12,087 bases of DNA from JBNKWA01 sp050299555 (GCA_050299555.1 JBNKWA010000081.1:1-12087), one strand, 5' to 3'; positions 1 to 8,727 are shown, counted from the stretch's first letter. Translations and numbers: made by a program. Notes: generated by a model from the sequence alone, not told the origin.

Positions 1-138
1 CAGCTTGCCGCCGATGTGCCCAACCCGCCGCGCCTGGGCGATCCGTCGGAATACGGCCGGCTGGCCGGTTTCATCGTCGAGATGGGCTATCTCAACGGCG
101 AGGTGATACGCATCGACGGCGCGCTGCGGATGCGCTGA
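1..138 (+). CDS. SDR-family dehydrogenase, C-terminal fragment
   Basis: This is the last 45 codons of a gene that begins upstream of the window; it reads open in frame 1 from the first base to TGA at 136-138. The tail contains NPPRLGDPSEY, then LNGEVIRIDGALRMR. That is how short-chain dehydrogenases of the 3-hydroxyacyl-CoA dehydrogenase type (HSD10-like) usually end: an RLG-P-EY segment followed by a substrate-side NGEV-R-DGA-RM closing strand. The Rossmann fold and the catalytic Ser-Tyr-Lys residues lie outside the window and cannot be checked. Known members oxidise 3-hydroxyacyl-CoA with NAD+ in fatty-acid or branched-chain amino-acid breakdown. The specific substrate here is an inference from the tail alone. 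It converges with the uup gene across a hairpin-rich gap. Confidence 0.75.
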   Translation, partial: QLAADVPNPPRLGDPSEYGRLAGFIVEMGYLNGEVIRIDGALRMR

Positions 139-148
139 GCGGGCATTT

Positions 149-171
149 TCCGCCCGGATTAACCGGACGGA
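149..171. other. Imperfect inverted repeat after the SDR gene
   Basis: TCCG-C-CCGG, loop ATTAA, CCGG-A-CGGA can fold into an 8-pair stem with one mismatch and a 5-base loop. It starts 10 bases after the SDR stop codon. No T-run follows it on either strand, so it is not a classical terminator by itself. It could be an mRNA 3'-end stabiliser or an accessory hairpin. Confidence 0.4.
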
Positions 172-193
172 AATCCATTCCGTACAAAACCGC

Positions 194-222
194 CCGGAAA
201 CTCCCCAATCGGGGGTTTCCGG
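194..222. terminator. Bidirectional intrinsic terminator candidate between convergent genes
   Basis: CCGGAAAC-T-CCCC, loop AATC, GGGG-GTTTCCGG forms a 12-pair stem (8 plus 4 with one bulged T) and a 4-base loop. On the + strand the run TTTT at 226-229 follows after CCC. On the - strand TTTT (complement of 186-189) follows after GCGG. It lies between the SDR gene ending at 138 and uup ending at 290, exactly where both converging transcripts should stop. The T-runs are short and offset by about 3 bases, so efficiency is uncertain. Confidence 0.6.
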
Positions 223-274
223 CCCTTTTCCCGGCCCTTCGTATCGTACGAAACCGGTAGAAAATCGTAGGATC

Positions 275-289
275 GGCGCCCTTGGGCGC

Positions 290-290
<1 letters not shown>
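275..290 (-). other. Small hairpin overlapping the uup stop codon
   Basis: GGCGCCC, TT, GGGCGCC is a perfect 7-pair inverted repeat with a 2-base centre (6 pairs with a 4-base loop in a realistic fold). Its end overlaps the first base of the uup stop codon complement at 290-292. It may protect the 3' end of the uup transcript or assist the terminator further downstream. No T-run follows directly. Confidence 0.3.
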
Positions 291-2104
<1,814 letters not shown>

Positions 2105-2112
2105 GGCCGCCA

Positions 2113-2140
2113 GCTATCGCGGCCGCACGAAGGCCGTCAA
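2113..2140 (-). promoter_or_regulatory. Candidate uup promoter, near-leaderless
   Basis: On the - strand TTGACG (complement of 2135-2140) is followed after 16 bases by GATAGC (complement of 2113-2118). The -35 box matches the sigma-70 consensus at 5 of 6 positions; the -10 match is weak. Transcription would start within a few bases of the uup ATG at 2104. This fits the lack of a Shine-Dalgarno sequence in front of that ATG. Predicted only from sequence. Confidence 0.35.
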
Positions 2141-2226
2141 GGCGCGTCCGCGCTTGCATCCACCGGCCGCAAGGCTAGGGTCGCCGGGCCGTCATGCCTG
2201 CCGACGTGCCCGTCAAGGTGTCCGCC

Positions 2227-3417
2227 ATGTCCCTGCCGCTTGCTCGCCCGCTTGCCGCAACCTTTGCGCCCCCGGTGATGGAGGCGCGCGCCTGGCTGGC
2301 GGGGGCGGCGATCCCGCCGGACCGGCCGCTGATCAACGTCAGCCAGGCGGCCCCGGTCGATCCGCCCCCAGCGGCGCTGCGGCGTCACATGGCCGAGGCG
2401 CTGCTTAACAATCCCGCCGCCCATACCTACGGGCCGGTGCTGGGGCTGCCGACGCTGCGCGAGGCGGTGGCAGCGCACTGGACGGCACTTTACGGGGGCA
2501 CCATCCGGCCGGCGGAGGTGGCCATCACCTCGGGCTGCAACGAGGCGTTCTGTGCCGCGATGACCTCGCTCGCCCAGGCCGGCGACAACGTGATCCTGCC
2601 GCTGCCCTGGTACTTCAACCACAAGATGTGGCTGGACATGGCCGGAATCGGCACCCACCTGCTGCCGCCGCGCCAGGGCATGCTGCCCGACCCCGAAGAC
2701 GCGGCGCCGCTGATCGACGACCGCACCCGCGCCATCGTGCTGGTGACGCCCAACAATCCCACGGGGGCCGAATATCCGCCAGAGCTGATCGCGCGCTTCG
2801 CGGCGTTGGCGCGTGAACGCGGGCTGGCGCTGGTGCTGGACGAAACCTATCGCGACTTCCACTCCGCCGATGGCCCGCCACACGGACTTTTCGCCGATCC
2901 CGACTGGGCCGAGACGCTGATCCATCTCTATTCCTTTTCCAAGGTGTTCCGCCTGACCGGCCATCGGGTCGGCGCGATGATCGCGGCGTCGGCGCGGCTG
3001 GCCGAGATCGAGAAGTTCCTCGACACGGTGACCATCTGCCCGGCCCAGCCGGGGCAGATCGCGGCGCTTTACGGCCTGCAGAACCTCGGCGACTGGGTGG
3101 CGGCGGAACGGGCCGAGATCCTGCGTCGGCGCGACGCGATCCGCGCCAGCTTCGGCCGCCTGGCGGGCTGGCGGCTTTTGGGCTCGGGTGCCTATTTCGC
3201 CTATGCCGAGCATCCGTTCGACATCGCCTCGGACGTGGTGGCCAAGCGGCTGGTGAACGAGCAGTCGGTGCTGCTTCTGCCCGGCACGATGTTCGCGCCG
3301 GTTGCCGCGGAAGGCGGCGATGGCGGCGCGGAACGGCAGCTTCGCATCGCCTTCGCCAATTCCGATCCCGCGACGCTCTCCACCATGGTGGAGAGGCTCG
3401 CGGCCTTCCAACCCTGA
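2227..3417 (+). CDS. Fold-type I PLP-dependent aminotransferase (class I/II)
   Basis: A 396-residue cytosolic aminotransferase of normal family length. Visible landmarks: HTYGPVLGLPTLREA (66-80), the usual substrate/PLP N-terminal motif; TPNNPTG (174-180) with the cofactor-ring Asn; DETYRDF (205-211) with the pyridine-N Asp and the Tyr; SFSKVFRLTGHRVG (236-249), where Lys239 should form the Schiff base with PLP; and LRIAFANSD (372-380), where Arg373 should bind the substrate carboxylate. The substrate cannot be told from sequence; an amino acid/2-oxoacid exchange is likely. I chose ATG 2227 because AAGGTG lies 6 bases before it. An in-frame ATG at 2194 would add 11 residues (MPADVPVKVSA) but its upstream purine tract is poorly spaced. 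The gene is divergent from uup and lies 96 bases upstream of ppiD on the same strand; linkage to tryptophan synthesis is not shown. Confidence 0.85.
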   Translation: MSLPLARPLAATFAPPVMEARAWLAGAAIPPDRPLINVSQAAPVDPPPAALRRHMAEALLNNPAAHTYGPVLGLPTLREAVAAHWTALYGGTIRPAEVAITSGCNEAFCAAMTSLAQAGDNVILPLPWYFNHKMWLDMAGIGTHLLPPRQGMLPDPEDAAPLIDDRTRAIVLVTPNNPTGAEYPPELIARFAALARERGLALVLDETYRDFHSADGPPHGLFADPDWAETLIHLYSFSKVFRLTGHRVGAMIAASARLAEIEKFLDTVTICPAQPGQIAALYGLQNLGDWVAAERAEILRRRDAIRASFGRLAGWRLLGSGAYFAYAEHPFDIASDVVAKRLVNEQSVLLLPGTMFAPVAAEGGDGGAERQLRIAFANSDPATLSTMVERLAAFQP

Positions 3418-3424
3418 GCGGCCC

Positions 3425-3453
3425 TTGCTACCTCGGGCGGCCTCGCCTAAGAA
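3425..3453 (+). promoter_or_regulatory. Weak promoter candidate before ppiD-trpE
   Basis: TTGCTA at 3425-3430 and TAAGAA at 3448-3453 are spaced by 17 bases in the 96-base gap between the aminotransferase and ppiD. The match to sigma-70 boxes is only partial. The gap also holds a ribosome-binding site, AGGGAGA (3497-3503), about 10 bases before the ppiD ATG. ppiD could equally be read through from the aminotransferase. Confidence 0.25.
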
Positions 3454-3513
3454 CGCCGCCGTGACGGTCGACCCCGCCCCGAGAGGCCGGCCCGCAGGGA
3501 GACAGACACCGCG

Positions 3514-5379
3514 ATGAAGGCCTTCCGCACCAAGAATTCCGTTGTCATCGGCTATTCGCTTCTGGCGCTGGTGATCGTCGGGCTGACCGGCTTCGGCCTC
3601 GGCGGTTCGGTCAGCGGCCTCAGCGTGCAGAACGTGGCCCGGGTCGGAGACGAGGTGGTCAGCACCCGCGACTACAGCCGCGCCCTGCAGAACACCGTCC
3701 AGCAGCAGTCGCAGCGCATCGGCCGCACCCTGACCGGCGAGGAGGTGCGGGCAAGCGGCCTCGACCGCATCGTGCTGGCGCGGCAGGTGGCGCAGGCGGC
3801 TCTCGACGGCGAGGCGGCCCGGCTGGGCCTGTCGGTGAACGACGCACTGGTCAGGGACGAGATCATCAAGGGCAGCGCCTTCAGCGGAGCCGACGGCACC
3901 TTCGACAAGACCGCCTACCAGATCACCCTCGACCGGCTGGGGCTCAGCGCCACGGAGTTCGAACGCCAGGTGCGCCGCGACCTGACCCGCTCGGTGTTGC
4001 AGCGGGCGGTGGCCAGCGGCGTCGCGGCGCCCGAGACAACAGCGGTGACGCTGCTGAAATACGTGCGTGAGGAGCGCACGCTGGAATACCTGCGGCTGAC
4101 GCCGGCGCTGGTCGGCGACACCCTGCCGGCCCCGACCGAAGCCGAGCTTCAGACGGAATACGATGCCAATCCCGGCAGCTATACCGCGCCGGAGACCCGC
4201 AAGGTGAACTATGCCGCGTTGCAGCCCGAGGCGCTGGCCGCGACCATCGAGATCGACGAGGCGGCGCTGAAGGCCGCCTATGACGAGCATATCGACGATT
4301 ATCGGCATCCCGAGCGCCGGGCCATCGAGCGCATCACCTTTCGCGACGAGGCAGCAGCCGACGCTGCCTTGCAGCAGATCGTCAAGGGCGAGGCGACCTT
4401 CGACACCATCGCCGCCGTGCGCGAGCTGACGCCCGAGCAGCTCGATGCCGGCGAGGTGACGCGGGCCGATCTCGACCCCGCCGCGGCGGATGCGGTCTTC
4501 GGCCTCAGCGAACCTGGCATTGCCGGCCCGGCGCCGTCGCCGCTTGGCCCGGCGCTCTATCGCGTCAACGCCATCCTGGCCGCATCCGAAACCACCTTCG
4601 AGGAGGCCCGCGACGGGTTGCGGCAGACGTTGGCGCTGGACGAGGCCCGGCGGCAGATCCCCGGGCTGGCCGAACAGGCGCTGGACCTGATCGCCGGTGG
4701 CGCCGAGCTGGACGAGCTGACCGAGTTGGGCTTCGAGACCGGGTCGCTGGACGTTACCGACGAGGGTGGCGACGGACTGGCCGCCGATCCCGACTTTCTG
4801 GCCGAGGCGCGGGCCGCGGAAGTCGGCGAGGATCGCGACCTGATCGACCTTTCCGATGGCGGCGTGGCCGTGCTGAAGGTGACCGAGATCGTACCGCCGA
4901 CACTACGCCCGATTTCCGAGGTCACAGACGAGGTGACCGCCAACTGGCGTGCCGCCGAGACGCGCAAGCGGCTTAACGTCAAGGCCGATGCGATGCTCAC
5001 GCGGCTGAAGGGCGGCGAGACACTCTCGGTGATCGGCAATGCCGACGGGCTGGTGCCGCAAAGCCAGGCGGGGCTGGTGCGGGGCGCCTTCTCGGCCGAC
5101 CTGCCACCGGCGGTGCTGACGGCGCTGTTCGGCGCCGACGAGGGCGAGGGCTTCGTGGCCGCGGCCGGTGACGACGTGATCCTCGGCCGGGTCGCGGCGA
5201 TCGTGCCGTTCGATCCGGCCAGCGAGGACAACGGCGCCTACATCGCCACCATCACCGACCAGTACAGCGACGAGGTCGCAAGCGACCTGCTCGACGCCTA
5301 TGCCAATGCGCTGCAGGCGCAGGCGGGTGTCCGCATCGACGCCGGGCTGGTCGGGCAGATCGTCAACACGATCCCCTAG
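3514..5379 (+). CDS. ppiD: PpiD-like periplasmic folding chaperone, parvulin/SurA-N type
   Basis: A 621-residue protein. A short basic N-terminus (MKAFRTKNS) precedes one hydrophobic segment at about 9-31 with no cleavage-type site, so it should be anchored in the inner membrane with the rest in the periplasm. Residues about 40-170 (RVGDEVVSTRDYSRALQN...LSATEFERQVRRDLTRSVLQ) match the SurA/PpiD N-terminal chaperone domain. A parvulin-like middle region (about 220-370) and a further acidic alpha/beta region follow. The canonical parvulin catalytic pattern is hard to find, as in PpiD itself, so chaperone activity is more likely than prolyl isomerisation. PpiD works on outer-membrane and periplasmic proteins leaving the Sec translocon. 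Only three bases separate its TAG from the trpE ATG, which suggests cotranscription and perhaps coupled translation. Overall composition matches the neighbours. Confidence 0.85.
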   Translation: MKAFRTKNSVVIGYSLLALVIVGLTGFGLGGSVSGLSVQNVARVGDEVVSTRDYSRALQNTVQQQSQRIGRTLTGEEVRASGLDRIVLARQVAQAALDGEAARLGLSVNDALVRDEIIKGSAFSGADGTFDKTAYQITLDRLGLSATEFERQVRRDLTRSVLQRAVASGVAAPETTAVTLLKYVREERTLEYLRLTPALVGDTLPAPTEAELQTEYDANPGSYTAPETRKVNYAALQPEALAATIEIDEAALKAAYDEHIDDYRHPERRAIERITFRDEAAADAALQQIVKGEATFDTIAAVRELTPEQLDAGEVTRADLDPAAADAVFGLSEPGIAGPAPSPLGPALYRVNAILAASETTFEEARDGLRQTLALDEARRQIPGLAEQALDLIAGGAELDELTELGFETGSLDVTDEGGDGLAADPDFLAEARAAEVGEDRDLIDLSDGGVAVLKVTEIVPPTLRPISEVTDEVTANWRAAETRKRLNVKADAMLTRLKGGETLSVIGNADGLVPQSQAGLVRGAFSADLPPAVLTALFGADEGEGFVAAAGDDVILGRVAAIVPFDPASEDNGAYIATITDQYSDEVASDLLDAYANALQAQAGVRIDAGLVGQIVNTIP

Positions 5380-5382
5380 ACC

Positions 5383-6903
5383 ATGCAGATCGAGCCGGCC
5401 TTCGACGCCTTCGAGGCGGTGCACGCCAAGGGCGCCAATCAGCTGGTCTGGGCCCGGCTGGCCGCCGATCTCGATACGCCCGTCTCGCTGATGCTGAAGC
5501 TGGCCCAAGCGCGCAAGGACAGCTTCATGCTGGAATCGGTGACCGGCGGAGAGGTGCGCGGCCGCTTTTCGGTGATCGGCATGAAGCCGGACCTGATATG
5601 GCGCTGCCAGGGAACCGAAGCGGCGATCAACCGCCATGCCCGGTTCGACCCTGATGCCTTCGAGCCCGAGACGGCCGACCCCCTGACCTCGCTGCGCGCG
5701 CTGCTGGCGGAAAGCCGGATCGAGATGCCGCCCGGGCTGCCGCCGATCGCGGCCGGGCTGTTCGGCTATCTCGGCTACGACATGGTGCGGCTGGTGGAGC
5801 GGCTGCCGGACGTGAACCCCGACCCGCTGGGCTTGCCCGACGCGATGCTGATGCGGCCGACCATCGTGGTTGTCGTGGATGGCGTGAAGGGCGAGGCGAC
5901 GGTGGTGAGCCCCGCCTGGGCCGGGCCCGGGCAGTCGGCGCGCGCCGCCTATGCCCAGGCCGCAGAACGCGTGATGGACGCGGTGCGCGACCTCGACCGG
6001 CTGCCGCCGGCGCAGAGCCACGACCTGGGCGAGGGGCTGGCCGAGGCGCCAATGGTCTCCAACACCAGTCATGCGCGCTATCTGGAGATCGTCGAGACCG
6101 CCAAGGAGTACATCCGCGCCGGCGAGATCTTCCAGGTGGTACCGTCGCAGCGCTGGGCGATGCCGTTCGGGCTGCCGCCCTTCGCGCTTTACAGGGCGCT
6201 GAGGCGAACCAATCCAAGCCCTTACATGACCTACTTCAACTTCGGCGACTTCCAGATCGTCGGCGCCAGCCCCGAAATCCTGGTGCGGGTGAAGGGCGAT
6301 ACCGTCACCATCCGGCCGATTGCCGGCACCAGGCGGCGCGGCCGTACGCCAGAGGAGGATCTGGCGCTGGAGGAGGAGCTTCTGGCCGATCCCAAGGAAA
6401 GGGCCGAGCACCTGATGCTGCTCGATCTTGGCCGCAACGATGTCGGACGGGTGGCGCGTATCGGTACGGTGGACCCCAACGAGCAGTTCATCGTCGAGCG
6501 CTACAGTCACGTGATGCACATCGTCTCGAATGTCGACGGCAAGCTGCGCGGCGACTACGACGCGCTGGCGGCGCTTTTGGCCGGGTTGCCGGCGGGCACC
6601 GTCTCGGGCGCGCCCAAGGTGCGGGCGATGCAGATCATCGACGAACTCGAGGAGGAGAAGCGCTGCGTCTATGGCGGCGGCGTCGGCTATTTCTCGGCCA
6701 ATGGCGACATGGACATCTGCATCGCGCTCAGGACCGGCGTGGTGAAGGACGGCACGCTCCATATCCAGGCCGGCGGCGGCGTCGTCTTCGACAGCGACCC
6801 CGAGGCGGAGTTCCAGGAGACCGTCAACAAGGCGGGCGCACTGGTGCAGGCGGCGCGCGAGGCCGGCCTGTTCGTCGCCGGCTCCGGCCGCGGCAACGGC
6901 TGA
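5383..6903 (+). CDS. trpE: Anthranilate synthase component I
   Basis: A 506-residue protein of normal TrpE length that converts chorismate to anthranilate, using ammonia supplied by TrpG. The N-terminal domain (about 5-170) contains FMLESV (48-53). This corresponds to the LLES feedback motif that binds tryptophan in other TrpE proteins, so end-product inhibition is likely kept. The chorismate-binding domain shows NPSPYMTYF (277-285), IRPIAGTRRRG (310-320), HLMLLDLGRNDVGRV (343-357), SGAPKVRAM (408-416) and YGGGVGYFS (430-438), all intact. There is no fused glutaminase domain. An aminodeoxychorismate synthase (PabB) is less likely because of the LES motif and the PIAGTRRRG sequence. No clear Shine-Dalgarno sequence precedes ATG 5383; with ppiD ending 3 bases before, translation probably depends on that coupling. 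No leader peptide or attenuator can fit in the 3-base gap. Confidence 0.95.
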   Translation: MQIEPAFDAFEAVHAKGANQLVWARLAADLDTPVSLMLKLAQARKDSFMLESVTGGEVRGRFSVIGMKPDLIWRCQGTEAAINRHARFDPDAFEPETADPLTSLRALLAESRIEMPPGLPPIAAGLFGYLGYDMVRLVERLPDVNPDPLGLPDAMLMRPTIVVVVDGVKGEATVVSPAWAGPGQSARAAYAQAAERVMDAVRDLDRLPPAQSHDLGEGLAEAPMVSNTSHARYLEIVETAKEYIRAGEIFQVVPSQRWAMPFGLPPFALYRALRRTNPSPYMTYFNFGDFQIVGASPEILVRVKGDTVTIRPIAGTRRRGRTPEEDLALEEELLADPKERAEHLMLLDLGRNDVGRVARIGTVDPNEQFIVERYSHVMHIVSNVDGKLRGDYDALAALLAGLPAGTVSGAPKVRAMQIIDELEEEKRCVYGGGVGYFSANGDMDICIALRTGVVKDGTLHIQAGGGVVFDSDPEAEFQETVNKAGALVQAAREAGLFVAGSGRGNG

Positions 6904-6908
6904 GCCGG
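6878..6908 (+). other. Hairpin spanning the trpE stop codon
   Basis: CCGGCTC (6878-6884) and GAGCCGG (6902-6908) are exact inverted copies of 7 bases around the last trpE codons. They allow a GC-rich stem with a 17-base loop. No T-run follows, so Rho-independent termination is not supported; an mRNA 3'-end structure is possible. Confidence 0.3.
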
Positions 6909-6947
6909 ACCTCCGCCCCTGCCCGCCCGCCCCCGTCGTTCCTAGCA

Positions 6948-7113
6948 CGTCCCCAGGTGCGTCCCCACCGGCGTTAACACTCTTATCTATTTAAATCAGA
7001 GGCTTGACCTACCGTCCCCGTGGGGACACCGGGCGAAGCCGTCGATGCAGGCGGGATTGCCCGGCCCGGCAGGCCCTTCGCCATGACCGCAAAGGGACGC
7101 CCGGATGGGGACG
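6948..7113. repeat. Cluster of GTCCCC/GGGGAC boxes in the trpE-yibQ convergent gap
   Basis: CGTCCCCA occurs twice in direct orientation with a 12-base period (6948-6955, 6960-6967) and once inverted as TGGGGACG (7106-7113). Between them sits the near-palindrome GTCCCCGTGGGGAC (7014-7027). An AT-rich patch with ATTTAAAT (6989-6996) and GTTAAC (6973-6978) lies between the direct and palindromic copies, in contrast to the very GC-rich surroundings. All five boxes are confined to this non-coding gap of 216 bases. The layout resembles binding sites for a DNA-binding protein such as a recombinase or regulator. No gene for such a protein is present here, so the function is unknown. Confidence 0.5.
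7032..7082. other. Possible structured element in the convergent gap
   Basis: GGCGAAG (7032-7038) and CTTCGCC (7076-7082) are exact inverted copies. They enclose a second small stem CGGG-ATTG-CCCG (7052-7063). The element sits just beyond the 3' end of yibQ and could be part of its transcript end on the - strand. No T-run accompanies it. Confidence 0.25.
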
Positions 7114-7119
7114 GTGGGT

Positions 7120-8634
7120 CTAGAACAGCGGCGCAATCACCGCCGATGCCGGCGCGATGCGCACCGACTTGGAGTTGCTGCCGAGGATCCAGGTGAACAG
7201 CGTCTTCACCGTCTCCTCGCGGGTGGTCCCGTAGACGATGATGCCGCCGGTCTTGCTGGCCTCCAGCGCCGCCCGGTCGAGCGCCGCGGCGATGTTGCCG
7301 GCGCCGGCACGGTCGTCGATGCTGCGGAACACCATGCCGGTCTTGACGCTGGTTCCCTCGGCCAGGCGGTCGACGGTATTCAGCCCGGCGCCACGATGGG
7401 TGACGAGCCCGTGGCCGGTAACGGCCAGCGCATCGATCACCTCGCGGGCCAGCGTGCTGTCGCGGGGCAGGATACCCTCGGGTCGATCGAGCAGGATCGC
7501 CGCCTGCGGCACGGCAGCGAATATGGCGCCGAGATCGGCCCTGAGCACATCGGCCTCCAGGCCCGTCGTCAGTGCTTGCGGCCCTTCGGCCGGGGGCATG
7601 ACCGCCACCTCGAAACCCTTGCCACGGAAGGTTTTGGCAGCCGCCGCGGCGTCGGGGTCGTCAGCGCTGACGGCAAAGGTGATCGGCGCGCCAAGCCCGG
7701 TCAGGCTGTCGCGCGCAAGCCCGCCGGCACCGACATCCTCCAGCACCACTGCCATCAGCGCCCGGTCGCCGGGATCCTCGAAGATCGCCCGGTTGAGCGC
7801 AAGCGCGGCGCCCTGTTTCAGGTCCGCTTCGGGCAGGACCACTGGCCCAGCGGGCTCGGGCGCCGGTTCCGCTTCTGCCGCCGGCGCGGCCGCTGCTTGC
7901 GGCTGCGCATCCGGCTCCGGCTGGGGCGCGGCTGTTGCCTCCGCCGGTTCGGCCGCCGCCATCTCCGTGCCCGCAGCTTCGGGCTCAACGGCCTGGCCCG
8001 CTTCAATGGCCTCCATGGTCTGTGCCGTCTCGGGCTCGGCGGCCTGATCCGCCTCCATGGCCTCCATGGTTTGTGCGGCCTGCGGTTCGGCGGCCTGGCC
8101 CGCCTCCATGGCCTCCATGGTCTGTGCCGTCTCGGGCTCGGCAGCCTGCTCCGCCTCGATCGCCTCCATCGTCTGCGCTGTCTGCGTCGCCTGGGCGTCC
8201 GATGGCGTGTTTTCCGCGACGGTCACATCGCCGGTTGCCGACGCCGGACCGCCCGGCGGCGCGACGGTACCGGTTTCGGCCTCGGGCATGGCCGCCGGCG
8301 AGGTATCGATGGTCGGCGCCGCGCCAGCCTCGCCTTCGCTGCCGGTACCGCCAAGCGCCACTTCGGGTGCCGCCTGCCCCGCTTCGGGTGCGACCGGGGC
8401 CGCATCGCCGCCGGATGCCAGCGCCGCCGTCTGCGGCTCGGTCCCGTCGGCCTCGGGCGCGGCGGGCTGGGCAATCTCGGCGGCCGGCTCGGGCGCTGCG
8501 GACAGGGACGCCTGGCGCTTGCCCGGATCGAAGGGAAACACCACTGCCGCCACCGCCGCGCCGAATGCCCCCACGGCCAGTCCCCAGACCAGGCCCATCA
8601 GGAAGCTTCCGCGTTTCTCGCCATCCTTGCTCAT
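7120..8634 (-). CDS. yibQ: YibQ-like divergent polysaccharide deacetylase, membrane-anchored
   Basis: A 504-residue protein starting MSKDGEKR. A single hydrophobic segment at about 11-34 follows the short charged N-terminus, so it should be a type II inner-membrane protein with its bulk in the periplasm. Residues about 42-265 are a low-complexity Ala/Pro/Glu linker that contains four tandem 17-residue repeats (153-220). The C-terminal domain (about 266-504) has the outline of the divergent polysaccharide deacetylase family (YibQ): RALMAVVLEDVG (291-302), LGAPITFAVS (314-323), FEVAVMPPAEGP (341-352) and GIIVYGT (464-470). The usual acidic pair appears as Glu-Asp, and I do not see the expected His in the MPPAE segment or the usual NNHMG motif, so enzyme activity is doubtful. 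The start is supported by AGAGAGGA about 9 bases upstream on the - strand. It converges with trpE and diverges from trpG. Confidence 0.78.
   Translation of the reverse strand: MSKDGEKRGSFLMGLVWGLAVGAFGAAVAAVVFPFDPGKRQASLSAAPEPAAEIAQPAAPEADGTEPQTAALASGGDAAPVAPEAGQAAPEVALGGTGSEGEAGAAPTIDTSPAAMPEAETGTVAPPGGPASATGDVTVAENTPSDAQATQTAQTMEAIEAEQAAEPETAQTMEAMEAGQAAEPQAAQTMEAMEADQAAEPETAQTMEAIEAGQAVEPEAAGTEMAAAEPAEATAAPQPEPDAQPQAAAAPAAEAEPAPEPAGPVVLPEADLKQGAALALNRAIFEDPGDRALMAVVLEDVGAGGLARDSLTGLGAPITFAVSADDPDAAAAAKTFRGKGFEVAVMPPAEGPQALTTGLEADVLRADLGAIFAAVPQAAILLDRPEGILPRDSTLAREVIDALAVTGHGLVTHRGAGLNTVDRLAEGTSVKTGMVFRSIDDRAGAGNIAAALDRAALEASKTGGIIVYGTTREETVKTLFTWILGSNSKSVRIAPASAVIAPLF
7975..8178 (-). repeat. 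Four in-frame 51-bp tandem repeats in yibQ
   Basis: Four consecutive 51-base units encode AQTMEA(I/M)EA-x-QA(A/V)EP(E/Q)(T/A), residues 153-220 of the YibQ-like protein. Successive units begin at 8178, 8127, 8076 and 8025 on the - strand. Units are imperfect at both DNA and protein level. The unit length is a multiple of three, so gain or loss would keep the reading frame. Confidence 0.9.
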
Positions 8635-8674
8635 CCGGCCTCGTCCTCTCTTGCGCTTCGGCCCTGCCCCGCCC

Positions 8675-8708
8675 TTGACCGTGGCGAGGCATTCAACGCA
8701 TCTATACC
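8675..8708 (+). promoter_or_regulatory. Candidate trpGDC operon promoter
   Basis: TTGACC (8675-8680) is followed by CATCTA (8699-8704; 18-base spacer) or by TATACC (8703-8708; 22-base spacer, too long by the usual rule). This is the only convincing -35 box in the 162-base divergent region. On the - strand TATAGA (complement of 8703-8708) with CTGGCA 17 bases before it could serve yibQ, so the two promoters may overlap. Neither fit is strong. Confidence 0.35.
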
Positions 8709-8727
8709 CGGCGAATTCGTGAATGCC
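8688..8727. promoter_or_regulatory. Inverted repeat, possible operator between yibQ and trpG
   Basis: GGCATTCA (8688-8695) and TGAATGCC (8720-8727) are exact 8-base inverted copies whose centres are 32 bases apart, about three helical turns. The candidate -10 region lies between them. This is a fitting place for a regulator that controls one or both divergent promoters. The regulator is unknown. Confidence 0.4.

Noticed and set aside
2137..4308. 723-codon open frame on the - strand over the aminotransferase and ppiD
   Set aside because: Rich in Arg, His, Gln and Gly with no domain; it is the antisense shadow of two well-supported + strand genes.
4903..6948. 681-codon open frame on the - strand over trpE
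   Set aside because: Antisense shadow of trpE, with shadow-like composition and no motifs.
7014..7027. GTCCCCGTGGGGAC as an intrinsic terminator for trpE or yibQ
   Set aside because: The loop would be only two bases and no T-run follows on either strand; it fits a DNA-binding palindrome better.
7004..7032. TTGACC at 7004-7009 as a promoter -35 box
   Set aside because: No -10 box at proper spacing (17 bases on lies CACCGG), and no + strand gene follows.
7083..7196. Small + strand ORF starting ATG 7083 in the convergent gap
   Set aside because: It has no ribosome-binding site and runs antisense into the 3' end of yibQ; nothing supports expression.
7975..8178. 51-bp repeats as a possible CRISPR array
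   Set aside because: Units are directly adjacent without spacers, are in frame and encode a regular 17-residue protein repeat.
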